From: Bilophila sp964369665
GTDB lineage: Bacteria; Desulfobacterota; Desulfovibrionia; Desulfovibrionales; Desulfovibrionaceae
DNA: 64,000 bases
Assembly: GCA_964369665.1 (NCBI GenBank)
Contig: CAYJFS010000002.1
Span: 1-64,000, forward strand
Direction of reading: 5' to 3'
Made by a program: the position numbers and the translations under genes. The notes beneath the pieces are model-generated. The model was given only the letters and a program-made list of their open reading frames with translations, had not been told where the DNA came from and did no database searches. Of this stretch, positions 19,941-29,204 are shown in pieces (positions within the stretch are counted from its first letter, which is position 1; every line of letters begins with the position of its first letter).

Positions 19941-22394
19941 ATGGACATGATGAACAAAGGCAGCCAAAATCCTAAAAAAGAGTGTTTTGAACTTCCCCTT
20001 ATGCCATTGCGTGAGGTAGTTATGTTCCCTCATTCAATTGTACCTCTTTTTGTTGGCCGAGAAGCATCTATTAAAGCAATAGAAAATGCTGTCACAGGGT
20101 ATGACAGGAAAATTTGTCTTGTTGTTCAGCGTGAACCAGAAGTTGAAAAACCTTCTCTTGAAAGTCTATATGAGATAGGTGTAGTAAGTAGAATTTTACA
20201 GTTTCTACGCCTTCCTGATGGAACAATCAAAGTTTTATTTGAAGGTTTATATCGTGTATACTGGGAACATATAGATATAAATCTTTTTGATAAGACTTCG
20301 TTTGCTAAAGTCATGGTAAAACCAGCAAAAGAACCTCCTATATCTTTATTAGAAAGTGAAGCTTTAGTAAGAGCTACACATGAAGCTTTAGAAGAATATG
20401 CAAAAAACAATAAAAAGATTACACAGGAAGCTTTAGCTGCTATTTCTGGGCTTAGAGAACCTGGAAGGCTTGCAGATTCTGTTATGCCGCATTTGAAGGT
20501 TGATTATACACAGAAACAGGCTGTACTAGAGCTTCTGGATCCTTTTGCCCGTCTTGAGAAAGTCTTTGAGCTTTTAAGTGGTGAAATTACTGTAAATACA
20601 ATAGAGCGTAGAATTAAGAGTCGAGTTAAGACCCAAATGGAGCGGAACCAGAGAGAATACTATTTGAATGAGCAGATAAAGGCTATTCAGAAAGAGATGG
20701 GACGTGAAGATGACCCTCAAGCTGACTTAGCTGACTTGGAAAAACGTTTTTTAGAACGAGATATGCCTGAAGAGGCTCGTGAGAAGGCTTTAGGAGAAAT
20801 AAAAAAACTTAAACATATGTCCCCTTCTGCAGCAGAATATGCTGTTGTGAGGAATTATGTAGACTGGATTTTTGAACTCCCATGGAATAAAACGCAAGAA
20901 ACTTTTATTGATATCCCCCATGCACAACAAGTTTTGGATGCAGAACACTTTGGGTTAGAAAAACCTAAGCAAAGAATATTAGAATATCTTGCTGTACAAA
21001 AACTTACAGGTTCATGTAGAGGTTCTATTTTATGTCTTGTGGGGCCTCCAGGTGTAGGTAAAACATCTTTGGCACGTTCTGTAGCTAAAGCCACAGGCCG
21101 TGAATATGTAAGATTATCTCTTGGTGGCGTTCGTGATGAAGCTGAAATTCGTGGCCATAGAAGAACCTATGTTGGTGCTATGCCAGGTAAACTTATTACA
21201 GCTTTGCGTAAAGCAAAATATAATAATCCACTACTTTGTTTAGATGAGATTGATAAAATGAGTGCTGATTTTCGAGGTGATCCTGCTGCTGCTTTGTTAG
21301 AAGTTCTTGATCCAGAGCAGAATAGTACTTTTAATGATCATTATTTAGATTTGGATTATGACCTTTCAAAAGTATTTTTTATTACAACAGCAAACTCACT
21401 ACAAGGTATCCCTATGCCTCTTCAGGATCGTATGGAGGTCATAGAGCTTTCTAGTTATTTGGAAGTGGAAAAAAAACATATAGCAAAAGGTTTTTTGTTG
21501 CCTCGTCAGCTTGAGAAGCATGGTTTACAGAAAGAGAATATTCGTTTGTCTGAGAATGCTTTAACTGAAATTATTCGTTCTTATACAAAAGAGGCTGGCG
21601 TGCGTAATTTAGACCGAGAAATTGCTGCTGTTTGTCGTAAAATAGCAATTAGACTTGTTGAAAGTGATGATATGCATAAGACAGTTTCAGTAACTCGACA
21701 AAATTTAGAAGGGTTTCTTGGAGTAAAGAAATATCGTATCAATGAAAGTGAAAAGGTGCCTAAAGTTGGTGTGGTAAATGGATTAGCCTATACAGGCATG
21801 GGTGGTGTTTTACTAAATGTTGAAGCTGTGATTATGCCTGGAAAGGGAGAAGTCTCTACAACTGGTAAGCTTGGAGACGTTATGATAGAGTCTGCACGAG
21901 CAGCACTTTCTTATGTTCGTTCACGTGCAGAGCTTTTTGGTTTACGTTCAGGTTTTCATAGTGAAATAGATACACATATCCATTTCCCTGCTGGAGCAAC
22001 TCCTAAAGATGGTCCATCAGCAGGTATAGCAATAACAACAGCATTAGTTTCTGCTCTACTTGATATACCTGCTCGAAATGATGTTGCTATGACTGGTGAG
22101 GTTACTTTGCGTGGTCGAGTATTACCTATTGGTGGACTCCGTGAAAAGCTTTTGGCTGCAAGCCGTGCAGCTATTAATGTTGTTATCGTTCCTAAGGAAA
22201 ATGAAAAAGATTTAAAGGAAGTTCCTGAGGAAATTTTAAAAACTTTAGATATTAAACTTGTGGAACATGTGGATGAAGTTTTACCCCTTGCTCTAGCTTC
22301 TAACATAGAAGAGATCTTTCCAGAAGTACATAATTGTGAGCCATTATCCAGCTCTTTACGAAGACATTCTGTAGAAATAACAACAGCACAGTAA
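19941..22394 (+). CDS. lon: ATP-dependent protease La (Lon)
   Basis: Lon is a cytoplasmic AAA+ protease for damaged and regulatory proteins. The 817-residue protein has the N-terminal substrate domain (LPLMPLREVVMFPHSIVPLFVGR) and Walker A GPPGVGKT. Walker B is LLCLDEIDKM. The proteolytic domain holds the catalytic serine in PKDGPSAGIAI and the catalytic lysine in GGLREKLLAA. GGAG lies six bases before the ATG. A strong terminator follows, so it ends the protein-quality cluster. Confidence 0.97.
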   Translation: MDMMNKGSQNPKKECFELPLMPLREVVMFPHSIVPLFVGREASIKAIENAVTGYDRKICLVVQREPEVEKPSLESLYEIGVVSRILQFLRLPDGTIKVLFEGLYRVYWEHIDINLFDKTSFAKVMVKPAKEPPISLLESEALVRATHEALEEYAKNNKKITQEALAAISGLREPGRLADSVMPHLKVDYTQKQAVLELLDPFARLEKVFELLSGEITVNTIERRIKSRVKTQMERNQREYYLNEQIKAIQKEMGREDDPQADLADLEKRFLERDMPEEAREKALGEIKKLKHMSPSAAEYAVVRNYVDWIFELPWNKTQETFIDIPHAQQVLDAEHFGLEKPKQRILEYLAVQKLTGSCRGSILCLVGPPGVGKTSLARSVAKATGREYVRLSLGGVRDEAEIRGHRRTYVGAMPGKLITALRKAKYNNPLLCLDEIDKMSADFRGDPAAALLEVLDPEQNSTFNDHYLDLDYDLSKVFFITTANSLQGIPMPLQDRMEVIELSSYLEVEKKHIAKGFLLPRQLEKHGLQKENIRLSENALTEIIRSYTKEAGVRNLDREIAAVCRKIAIRLVESDDMHKTVSVTRQNLEGFLGVKKYRINESEKVPKVGVVNGLAYTGMGGVLLNVEAVIMPGKGEVSTTGKLGDVMIESARAALSYVRSRAELFGLRSGFHSEIDTHIHFPAGATPKDGPSAGIAITTALVSALLDIPARNDVAMTGEVTLRGRVLPIGGLREKLLAASRAAINVVIVPKENEKDLKEVPEEILKTLDIKLVEHVDEVLPLALASNIEEIFPEVHNCEPLSSSLRRHSVEITTAQ

Positions 22395-22409
22395 ATATTT
22401 AAAGAATAG

Positions 22410-22451
22410 AAAAAAAGAGCATCTTAATAGCTATTGAGTTGCTCTTTTTTT
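22410..22451 (+). terminator. Rho-independent terminator after lon
   Basis: A 12-bp perfect inverted repeat pairs 22410-22421 (A-rich, ending AGAGCA) with 22440-22451 (TGCTCT followed by T residues), with an 18-nt loop. The T run on the plus strand follows directly. It lies 16 bases after the lon stop. Confidence 0.85.
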
Positions 22452-22573
22452 ATGCTCTATTACATTAGGTATAAACAGTTATTTTAGATAGCTTTACCTG
22501 TTAAGAAAAAAAGGATAGGCAAATGAAAATGTTTGTAAAAAGGTTTTATTGTTTTTTGCATTAGAAGGTTTTT

Positions 22574-23545
22574 ATGAAAAGCACACATTTATATAATAGA
22601 ATATTTGTACAGCCACTTTTTTTTGCTTTTTTGGGTGTACTTTTTTGTTTTTGGAACAGGGTTGACCCAAGCTCTGTCCCATGTGTGTCCTCTGGTTGTG
22701 AACTCTTTCAGAATGGGGCAGAGAGGCCTGTCCTTTGGTTGTTAGGGTGTATTGGTTTTTTTGTTTTAATGCTTTGTGCTCTTTTTAAGAAGCCAAATAT
22801 AGGTAGGTTTTGTGCTGGATTTGGGTTGAGTTTAGATATTATTCTTTTTTTTATTATGGTTTTAACCTTACCATGTATCATTTGTGTTTTGACTGGGCTA
22901 CTTCTTGCTTTATGCTATAGAGCTTTTTTTATAAAAACAGTTACACCACAATTAGGACAAGATCCTTATATTTTAAAACGCTCTTTTTTACTTTTATTAT
23001 GGACCATATTATTTATAGTTAATGTAGGGCTTATTATTAAAAGTTTTGTTACTCCATGGTCGCTCAATGGAGATAAAGAAAACAAAGCACATGCTATTGC
23101 AATCTTTTTTTCTCCATCATGCCCTGCATGTAAAAAGCTTGTAAGGACTATTCCAGAGCCAAAAATCGAAAGTATAGACTGGTATCCTGTTATGGAAAGA
23201 GGGCAAGACTTTGAAGCTATTGCTATGCTCCAATTGTTATTTATAGATAAAGTCGTTCCTTTATCAGAAGCTTTAGATATTGCTTCTAAAGCTCCACCAT
23301 TAACATTTTTTGAAAGAATTTCATTTAGGTACTTGCTATTGCAGTTTAGGTTATGGGTAAATAGTGCACATGTGTTATCTTCAGGAGACGGAAGACTCCC
23401 TTTCTTAGAGTTTAGGGGTATACCAGAATCCTTAGTGGATACCAAGCTTAAAACACAGACAGGGAATAAAGATGCTTCTTTACCTCTAGAGCTTGAGGCT
23501 ACAGGTATATGTGGTGAAAAGGGTGGTATCCCTTGTGGAGATTAA
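22574..23545 (+). CDS. VKOR-like membrane protein with C-terminal thioredoxin-type domain
   Basis: The 323-residue protein has about five hydrophobic segments in its first 170 residues. It carries a Cys pair in a loop (CVSSGC, residues 37-42) and a CIIC motif in a membrane segment (around residue 100). This arrangement resembles vitamin K epoxide reductase homologues, which re-oxidise disulfide-forming proteins using quinone. A thioredoxin-like part follows, with CPAC in FFSPSCPACKKL. VKOR-thioredoxin fusions are known in bacteria. If correct, the protein would make disulfide bonds in the periplasm. The assignment rests on cysteine spacing and topology. No dsbA neighbour is present. Confidence 0.55.
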   Translation: MKSTHLYNRIFVQPLFFAFLGVLFCFWNRVDPSSVPCVSSGCELFQNGAERPVLWLLGCIGFFVLMLCALFKKPNIGRFCAGFGLSLDIILFFIMVLTLPCIICVLTGLLLALCYRAFFIKTVTPQLGQDPYILKRSFLLLLWTILFIVNVGLIIKSFVTPWSLNGDKENKAHAIAIFFSPSCPACKKLVRTIPEPKIESIDWYPVMERGQDFEAIAMLQLLFIDKVVPLSEALDIASKAPPLTFFERISFRYLLLQFRLWVNSAHVLSSGDGRLPFLEFRGIPESLVDTKLKTQTGNKDASLPLELEATGICGEKGGIPCGD

Positions 23546-23834
23546 TGTAAGTGGCTTAATTTTTGATGATAACACTATGATAATTTTTTAAAAAATAGCT
23601 TTATAATATACATAGGTTTTATAAATAGTGTTTGTTTAAGTATGATAAAATACGTTTTATAACAGTAGCCTGAGTAGTTTTTGTAACAAAGGTGACTGTA
23701 TTTTATGAAATATAAGTAAGGACGTATTTTTACATGTAGAGTATGTCAAGGGTTTAGATTTTTTATTAGGATTGTTAACATTTTTTGTTTTAGGATAAAG
23801 AGCATTATTTATGGAGATTTTTAAAAGAGGAAAT

Positions 23835-25232
23835 ATGTCCAAGGTAGATATTAATTGTTGTGCTGTAGTTATTTTAGCAGCAGGAAAAGGCTCTCGTATG
23901 CAAACGGAAAAGCCTAAAGTTATTCAGTCATTACTTGGTGAGCCTATGTTGTTATATGTTCTTAGTGCTGTGAGTTTTTTTGAGCCAAAGAATGTTTGGG
24001 TAGTTGTTGGGGAAGAATCTTCAGCAATACGTGAAGTATGTAAAAATTTTAATGTTCAGTTTGTTGTTCAAGAAAAACAGTTAGGAACAGGAAATGCTGT
24101 TTTATCTGCATTACCTCAGCTGAAAAATGCAGGTGTTAAACATATTCTTATTGTAAATGGAGATTGTCCACTAGTAACGGCACAGTTCTTTACAGACTTT
24201 TTGAAAGAAGCTGAACATTCTGACATTAGTTTTGCTGTACAAAAAAAATCTATATTAGGTGATTATGGAAGGGTTTTAAGAAAAAATGGAGCAGTTGTTG
24301 CTATTGTTGAGGCAAAGGACTTTGATCCAGCTGTACATGGGGGATTGGATGAAATAAATTTAGGGATATACAGTATGTCTCTAGATTTAGCTTTATCATT
24401 GCTTCCAAAGTTATCTGACAATAATGCAAGCCATGAATACTATATTACAGATGTTATTCAGATAGCATTAGACAATGGGTATGTTGTTAAAGGCAGTATG
24501 ATAGATAGTGAATATAATTTAATAGGTGTAAATACAGCTCAAGAACTTATTGAAGCAGAAGAAGTTCTACGCAAGGAACGGATAAGGCACTTTTTGACTA
24601 ATGGGGTTATAATACATTTGCCAGAAAGTGTTACTATTGGACCATTTGTGACTATTAATCCAGGTGTAGAGCTATATGGTCCTTGTGAGATTTATGGAAA
24701 TACTTACATAGATTCAGGAGTAGTTATACATAGCCATTGTTGGATAAAAGATACACAAATTTTTTATGGTGCTTGTATACATGCTTTTTCTCACTTAGAA
24801 AAAGCATGTATAGGAAAACAATGTTTGGTTGGGCCATATGCAAGGCTACGTCCTCAAACAATAATTGATGAGCAAGCCCATATAGGGAATTTTGTTGAAG
24901 TTAAGAATACACAAGTAGGAGTTGGGGTTAAGGCAAACCACTTAACATATTTAGGTGATGCACATATAGGTCCTTTTACCAATATAGGTGCTGGAACAAT
25001 TACATGTAATTATGATGGAGAAACTAAACACCAAACAGTAATAGGAGAGCAAGCTTTTATAGGCAGTAATACAGCAATCGTTGCACCTGTTTCTATTGGG
25101 GATAATGCTTGTGTTGGAGCAGGTTCAGTTATTACGAAGGATGTTCCTGAGAAGACATTAGCAATAGCAAGAGGTCGACAGCATACATATGCTAAGTATC
25201 AAAGGGAAATTATGCAACCTATTGAAAAATAA
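23835..25232 (+). CDS. glmU: Bifunctional GlmU: glucosamine-1-P acetyltransferase / GlcNAc-1-P uridyltransferase
   Basis: GlmU makes UDP-GlcNAc for peptidoglycan and LPS. The 465-residue protein has the N-terminal nucleotidyltransferase signature VVILAAGKGSRM and the VNGDCPLV loop. A C-terminal left-handed beta-helix of hexapeptide repeats follows (for example IGPFVTINPGVELYGP and IGAGTITCNYDGETKH). The ATG at 23835, preceded by AGAGGA, gives the usual GlmU N-terminus. The frame also has an ATG at 23811. It is followed by two cell-division genes. Confidence 0.96.
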   Translation: MSKVDINCCAVVILAAGKGSRMQTEKPKVIQSLLGEPMLLYVLSAVSFFEPKNVWVVVGEESSAIREVCKNFNVQFVVQEKQLGTGNAVLSALPQLKNAGVKHILIVNGDCPLVTAQFFTDFLKEAEHSDISFAVQKKSILGDYGRVLRKNGAVVAIVEAKDFDPAVHGGLDEINLGIYSMSLDLALSLLPKLSDNNASHEYYITDVIQIALDNGYVVKGSMIDSEYNLIGVNTAQELIEAEEVLRKERIRHFLTNGVIIHLPESVTIGPFVTINPGVELYGPCEIYGNTYIDSGVVIHSHCWIKDTQIFYGACIHAFSHLEKACIGKQCLVGPYARLRPQTIIDEQAHIGNFVEVKNTQVGVGVKANHLTYLGDAHIGPFTNIGAGTITCNYDGETKHQTVIGEQAFIGSNTAIVAPVSIGDNACVGAGSVITKDVPEKTLAIARGRQHTYAKYQREIMQPIEK

Positions 25233-25293
25233 TATTTTTTATTCTAGATATCCCTGTATTGCTATAATTTTTGAAAGAGAATAGAGTCTTGTT

Positions 25294-25521
25294 ATGGAAC
25301 TTTTTGATCTTTTAGAGAAGCAAATATCTGAGCTACTTAAAGAAGTATCTTTTTTAAAAGAAGAAAATAAGACACTTAAGCTAACATCAGTTGGCCTTGC
25401 AGAGTTAAGAGAGGAAAATCGTGCTTTGAGGGAGGCTTTGGAGCATGAGCAAAATATTCGAGAAAATATTAGTAGCCGGGTAGATCATATGCTTACTATG
25501 ATTAGTGAACATAAGCTATAA
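25294..25521 (+). CDS. Small coiled-coil protein, ZapB-like
   Basis: The 75-residue protein is almost wholly a coiled coil: heptad-type leucines run through LLEKQISELLKEVSFLKEEN and LREENRALREALE. It lies 13 bases before zapA on the same strand. Size, coiled coil and position resemble ZapB, a partner of ZapA at the division ring, but there is no family motif strong enough to be certain. Confidence 0.6.
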   Translation: MELFDLLEKQISELLKEVSFLKEENKTLKLTSVGLAELREENRALREALEHEQNIRENISSRVDHMLTMISEHKL

Positions 25522-25534
25522 ATTTTGTTAAAAG

Positions 25535-25798
25535 ATGTATAATTTTCAAATTAATGTTCTTGGAGTAGAAATTTCTTTTAAGGCAGATGTAGATCCTGAA
25601 CGTATAGAGCAGGCCAAAGCATTTGTTGAAGAACAGTACGAACGCTTGAAAGGTTTTGGAGGACAACTTAGCAGAGAGAAACTGTTAGTACTTTTGATTT
25701 TGGGTGTAGTTGACGACTTATTACAATCACAACAGCAGCTAGATGCTTTAGAAGCTAGGCTAGCAACATTGTTAAAGCATATAGAGGAAGTTCTTTGA
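25535..25798 (+). CDS. zapA: Cell division protein ZapA
   Basis: ZapA bundles FtsZ filaments at mid-cell. The 87-residue protein has the N-terminal beta strands (YNFQINVLGVEISFKAD), the helix region (ERIEQAKAFVEEQYERLK) and the C-terminal coiled coil (LLQSQQQLDALEARLATLL), with the expected length. The probable 6S RNA follows immediately; a zapA-6S RNA neighbourhood is known from many bacteria. Confidence 0.85.
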   Translation: MYNFQINVLGVEISFKADVDPERIEQAKAFVEEQYERLKGFGGQLSREKLLVLLILGVVDDLLQSQQQLDALEARLATLLKHIEEVL

Positions 25799-25822
25799 CT
25801 TTAGGTTTGAGCTCTATAGGAT
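25795..25822 (+). promoter_or_regulatory. Candidate promoter for the 6S RNA
   Basis: TTGACT at 25795-25800 overlaps the zapA stop codon and lies 16 bases before TAGGAT at 25817-25822. A start near 25829 would give an RNA of about 200 nt. Confidence 0.4.
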
Positions 25823-25828
25823 GAATCC

Positions 25829-26040
25829 TCATTTCTTGTAGAGTTTTGTTGGCAGGCCTAAATAACCTGGGGCGTACGCTAGCTTTGTAAGATACAGCCC
25901 ACAATAATGCGATTGGGGACAACTATTTGGACAGGTGTGCATGCTTCCTTTAGAGGAAGAGAGCCTAAATGTTCATTAAGAGTTCCCACCTGAAAACCTC
26001 AGGTCCTGTATCTACTAGTGAGCGGCGCTCTGGGGTTTAA
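25829..26040 (+). ncRNA. ssrS: Probable 6S RNA
   Basis: The roughly 350-base gap between zapA and rny has no protein frame but is rich in hairpins. CTTCCT/AGGAAG pairs near 25951-25966, and CCTGA/TCAGG near 25989-26003. A possible closing stem joins CTTGTAGAG near 25835 with CTCTGGGG near 26028. The local base composition is higher in G+C than the spacers around it. Size, long imperfect rod and position directly after zapA fit 6S RNA, which binds sigma-70 RNA polymerase in stationary phase. The secondary structure was only sketched by eye. Confidence 0.5.
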
Positions 26041-26150
26041 ACTTTTGCTTTAATTGTATTTGTGCTTCTACCCTTAATGTCCTTTAAAAATAAAAAAGTA
26101 AGAATTGTACGACTTCTTTTGTTTGAAAGATGTATAGGGAGGAAGATATA

Positions 26151-27707
26151 ATGTTTTTTTATGCTCTTTTTATAGTTGGTTTTTTGTTTTTAGTTTTTAG
26201 TTTAAGTATTTTTTTTTATAATGGTGTATATAAAAAGCGCATAAGTGAAGCTCAAAATTTAGCAGGAAATATTCTTGAAGAGGCTAGAGAAAAGGCTCAA
26301 GCATATCAAAAGGAAATGTTACTGCAAGGCCAAGATGAACTGTTTCAACAAAGAAAAAATTTTGAACTTGAATTTAAAGAGAGAGCGCGAGCCCTTAATG
26401 ATAAAGATAGAAAGCTTCAGGAGCAAAGTGAACGTTTAGAAGAAAAACTAGAGAGAGTAAGAGAACGAGAGCATGAAATTTTAGCTATAGAAAAAGAGCT
26501 TACATATAAAGGCCGGAAGATTAATGAGTTAGAAGAGCATTTAAATCAACGGATTGGTGAAGAAGAACGTTGTCTTCAAGAAATTTCTAATTTAACTATT
26601 GAAGAGGCAAAAGAGCAACTTTTAGAAAACTTAACTCTACGTACACGACATGATGCTGCAAAGATGGTAAAATGTATTGAGACAGAGGCTCGTGAGATTG
26701 CAGATCGTAAAGCAAAAGAGATTATAGCAACAGCAATACAACGCTATGCAGGTGAATATGTTACTGAGCATTCTGTTACAACAGTAACTCTTCCAAGCGA
26801 AGATATGAAGGGAAGGATTATTGGTCGTGAAGGAAGGAATATTAGAGCATTAGAATCTGCAACAGGTGTAGATATTATTATTGATGATACTCCGGAAATT
26901 GTTGTTCTTTCAGCATATAGTCCATTAAGGCGTCAGGTGGCTAAAATGGCTTTAGAGCGTCTTGTTCAAGATGGTCGTATTCATCCTGCACGGATTGAAG
27001 AAGTTGTTCATAAATGCCAGGATGATCTTGACCTTCAGATTCGTGAAGTAGGAGAGCAAGCAACTTTTGATGTCGGTGTATATGGAATTCATCCAGAGAT
27101 AGTTCGAGTTTTAGGTCAACTAAAATACCGTACCAGTTATACACAAAATGTATTACAACACTCGATGGAAGTTGCTTCTTTATGTGGAATGATGGCTGCA
27201 GAGCTTGGTGTTGATGTAAAAAAAGCAAAGCGAGCAGGGTTGCTTCATGATATTGGAAAAGCTCTTGATCATGAAAAAGAAGGGTCACATGCTCTTATAG
27301 GGGCAGACTTAGCAAAAAAATATAATGAATGTCCTGAAGTTGTTCATGCTATTGCAGGACATCATGAAGAAGAAAAACCTGAAACAGCATTGGCTGTTCT
27401 TGTACAGGCTTCTGATGGTCTTTCTGGGGCTCGGCCTGGAGCTCGTATGGAGCTTTTAGATAACTATGTAAAGCGTTTGAAAGATCTTGAAGAAATTGCT
27501 ACAGATTTTTCTGGGGTTTCTAAAGCCTATGCAATACAAGCAGGTCGAGAAGTACGAGTCATGGTAGATTCAGATACTATAGATGATGATCAAACATATC
27601 TTTTATGTAAAGATATTACAGGTAAAATAGAAGAAAAGTTGACATATCCTGGCCAAGTTCGAGTTACTGTAATCCGTGAACATAGAACTGTTGGCTATGC
27701 AAGGTAG
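26151..27707 (+). CDS. rny: Ribonuclease Y
   Basis: RNase Y is a membrane-anchored endoribonuclease that starts mRNA decay. The 518-residue protein has an N-terminal membrane segment (FFYALFIVGFLFLVFSLSIF) and a long coiled coil. A KH domain follows (GRIIGREGRNIRALE), then an HD domain (GLLHDIGKALDHE, then AIAGHHEEEKPE). GGAGG lies eight bases before the ATG at 26151, which is preferred over the ATG at 26130. Confidence 0.95.
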   Translation: MFFYALFIVGFLFLVFSLSIFFYNGVYKKRISEAQNLAGNILEEAREKAQAYQKEMLLQGQDELFQQRKNFELEFKERARALNDKDRKLQEQSERLEEKLERVREREHEILAIEKELTYKGRKINELEEHLNQRIGEEERCLQEISNLTIEEAKEQLLENLTLRTRHDAAKMVKCIETEAREIADRKAKEIIATAIQRYAGEYVTEHSVTTVTLPSEDMKGRIIGREGRNIRALESATGVDIIIDDTPEIVVLSAYSPLRRQVAKMALERLVQDGRIHPARIEEVVHKCQDDLDLQIREVGEQATFDVGVYGIHPEIVRVLGQLKYRTSYTQNVLQHSMEVASLCGMMAAELGVDVKKAKRAGLLHDIGKALDHEKEGSHALIGADLAKKYNECPEVVHAIAGHHEEEKPETALAVLVQASDGLSGARPGARMELLDNYVKRLKDLEEIATDFSGVSKAYAIQAGREVRVMVDSDTIDDDQTYLLCKDITGKIEEKLTYPGQVRVTVIREHRTVGYAR

Positions 27708-27947
27708 ATAGCCATAATTTTTTAGAACTACATGAGTCGAAATTCTTTATAGTTTTTACTAAAAAAGCTATTTCTTTAGAAGATACCATACAAATTGTTG
27801 GGTGTTTGGATATTTTTATTTTATAAATATTATTAGTAAAATAAAGTTACATGTAGTTGATTTGTTAATAACGTAATTCTTATTAATAAGATGTATTCTT
27901 TTTTACTATAAAAAAGTGTTAATTAAGTATAATATGTGAGATTTTAG

Positions 27948-29123
27948 ATGATAAGTTTTTTTAGAAAGAGGCATGTATTTTTTAGTGGTTTTAACAAGGC
28001 CTGTACTTTATTATTTTTTAGTACAAGCTTTGTTTTTTTTATTGTACATACTGCCCTTAGTTCAGTCACAGTACAAACTGTTTGGGGTGAATATTGTATA
28101 GATCAACAGCCTGTTCTCGAAAAATTGATTAATAGTAGTTTGCTTAAGCGGTTGCAGTATATAGATCAGTCTGGTCCTTTAACATATTTTGGTTATATTC
28201 CTAAATTTAGTAGGTATGAGCATAGTATAGGTGTACTTGTTTTATTACAAAAAGCAGGTGCTCCATTAAAGGAGCAGATTGCAGGATTGTTACATGATAC
28301 TTCGCATACGACGTTTTCCCATATTGGAGATCATTTATTTTATAAAAATGATATGGAGAAATCTTATCAAGATATAATCCATGTAAAATACTTAAAAGCT
28401 ATGGATGTCCAGTCTGTTACAGGATCATATGGAGTTAATGTAGAGGAGCTAGATCCTGATCTCCCAATATATAAAGCTTTAGAGCAGAGCTTACCAGAAC
28501 TTTGTGCTGATCGTATTCAGTATATCGTACATACAGGTGTACTTTTAAATAAAATTTCTCAGAAGCAGGCAAAAGAAATTATTAATAATTTACAATTTAA
28601 AGATAATACCTGGTTTTTTACAAAAAAGGAGTATGCTAAGAGCATTGCTATGTTATCTTTACTTTTTACTAAAGAGTTTTGGGGTGCTCCAGAGAATCTT
28701 GCTTTTTATGAATATTTTACAGAAATATTAAAGAGAGCTCTTGATTTGAAGATTATATCTAAAGTAGGAATACAATGTGGTACAGATCAAGCTATTCTTG
28801 ACTTGTTAGAAGCTAGTAAAGATCCATATATTCAAAAAGGGCTTAAAGATTTAAAAATTACCCATAATTTTCAAAAAGGACTTGAAAAATTAAAAGATAT
28901 GCATAGGCTTTTTAAAGAAGTAGATTTTGGTGAAGGAGATTTTAATATGAAACCTAAATTTCGAGGTGTAGATCCTTTTGTTCAAGTTGGTTCAAAATTT
29001 GAACGTTTATCTTCTATAGATCCAGAGTTTAAAAGAAAGTTTGAAGACATAAAAGCTTGGTGTAATAAAGGTTATGGTCTAAAAATGATGATAAAAGAGC
29101 CTTGTAATGTTTCATTAAATTAA
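27948..29123 (+). CDS. Exported HD-domain phosphohydrolase (dNTPase/SAMHD1-like fold)
   Basis: The 391-residue protein starts with a basic stretch and a hydrophobic segment (about residues 15-38) that looks like a signal peptide or anchor. The body has the four HD metal-site elements: H in YEHSIGVL, HD in LLHDTSHTTFSH and a later D in ELCADRIQY. Their spacing resembles dNTP triphosphohydrolases and SAMHD1. Known members act in the cytoplasm, so an exported form is unusual. The substrate is unknown. About 240 bases without a gene precede it, and a broken gene follows. Confidence 0.65.
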   Translation: MISFFRKRHVFFSGFNKACTLLFFSTSFVFFIVHTALSSVTVQTVWGEYCIDQQPVLEKLINSSLLKRLQYIDQSGPLTYFGYIPKFSRYEHSIGVLVLLQKAGAPLKEQIAGLLHDTSHTTFSHIGDHLFYKNDMEKSYQDIIHVKYLKAMDVQSVTGSYGVNVEELDPDLPIYKALEQSLPELCADRIQYIVHTGVLLNKISQKQAKEIINNLQFKDNTWFFTKKEYAKSIAMLSLLFTKEFWGAPENLAFYEYFTEILKRALDLKIISKVGIQCGTDQAILDLLEASKDPYIQKGLKDLKITHNFQKGLEKLKDMHRLFKEVDFGEGDFNMKPKFRGVDPFVQVGSKFERLSSIDPEFKRKFEDIKAWCNKGYGLKMMIKEPCNVSLN

Positions 29124-29204
29124 ATTTAGGCATTCTTTTGTTTAGATAGTACAAGTAAATTTTTCGTATACATAGGTGTGGAGAGCTCTTTATCTGGAGG
29201 AAAA

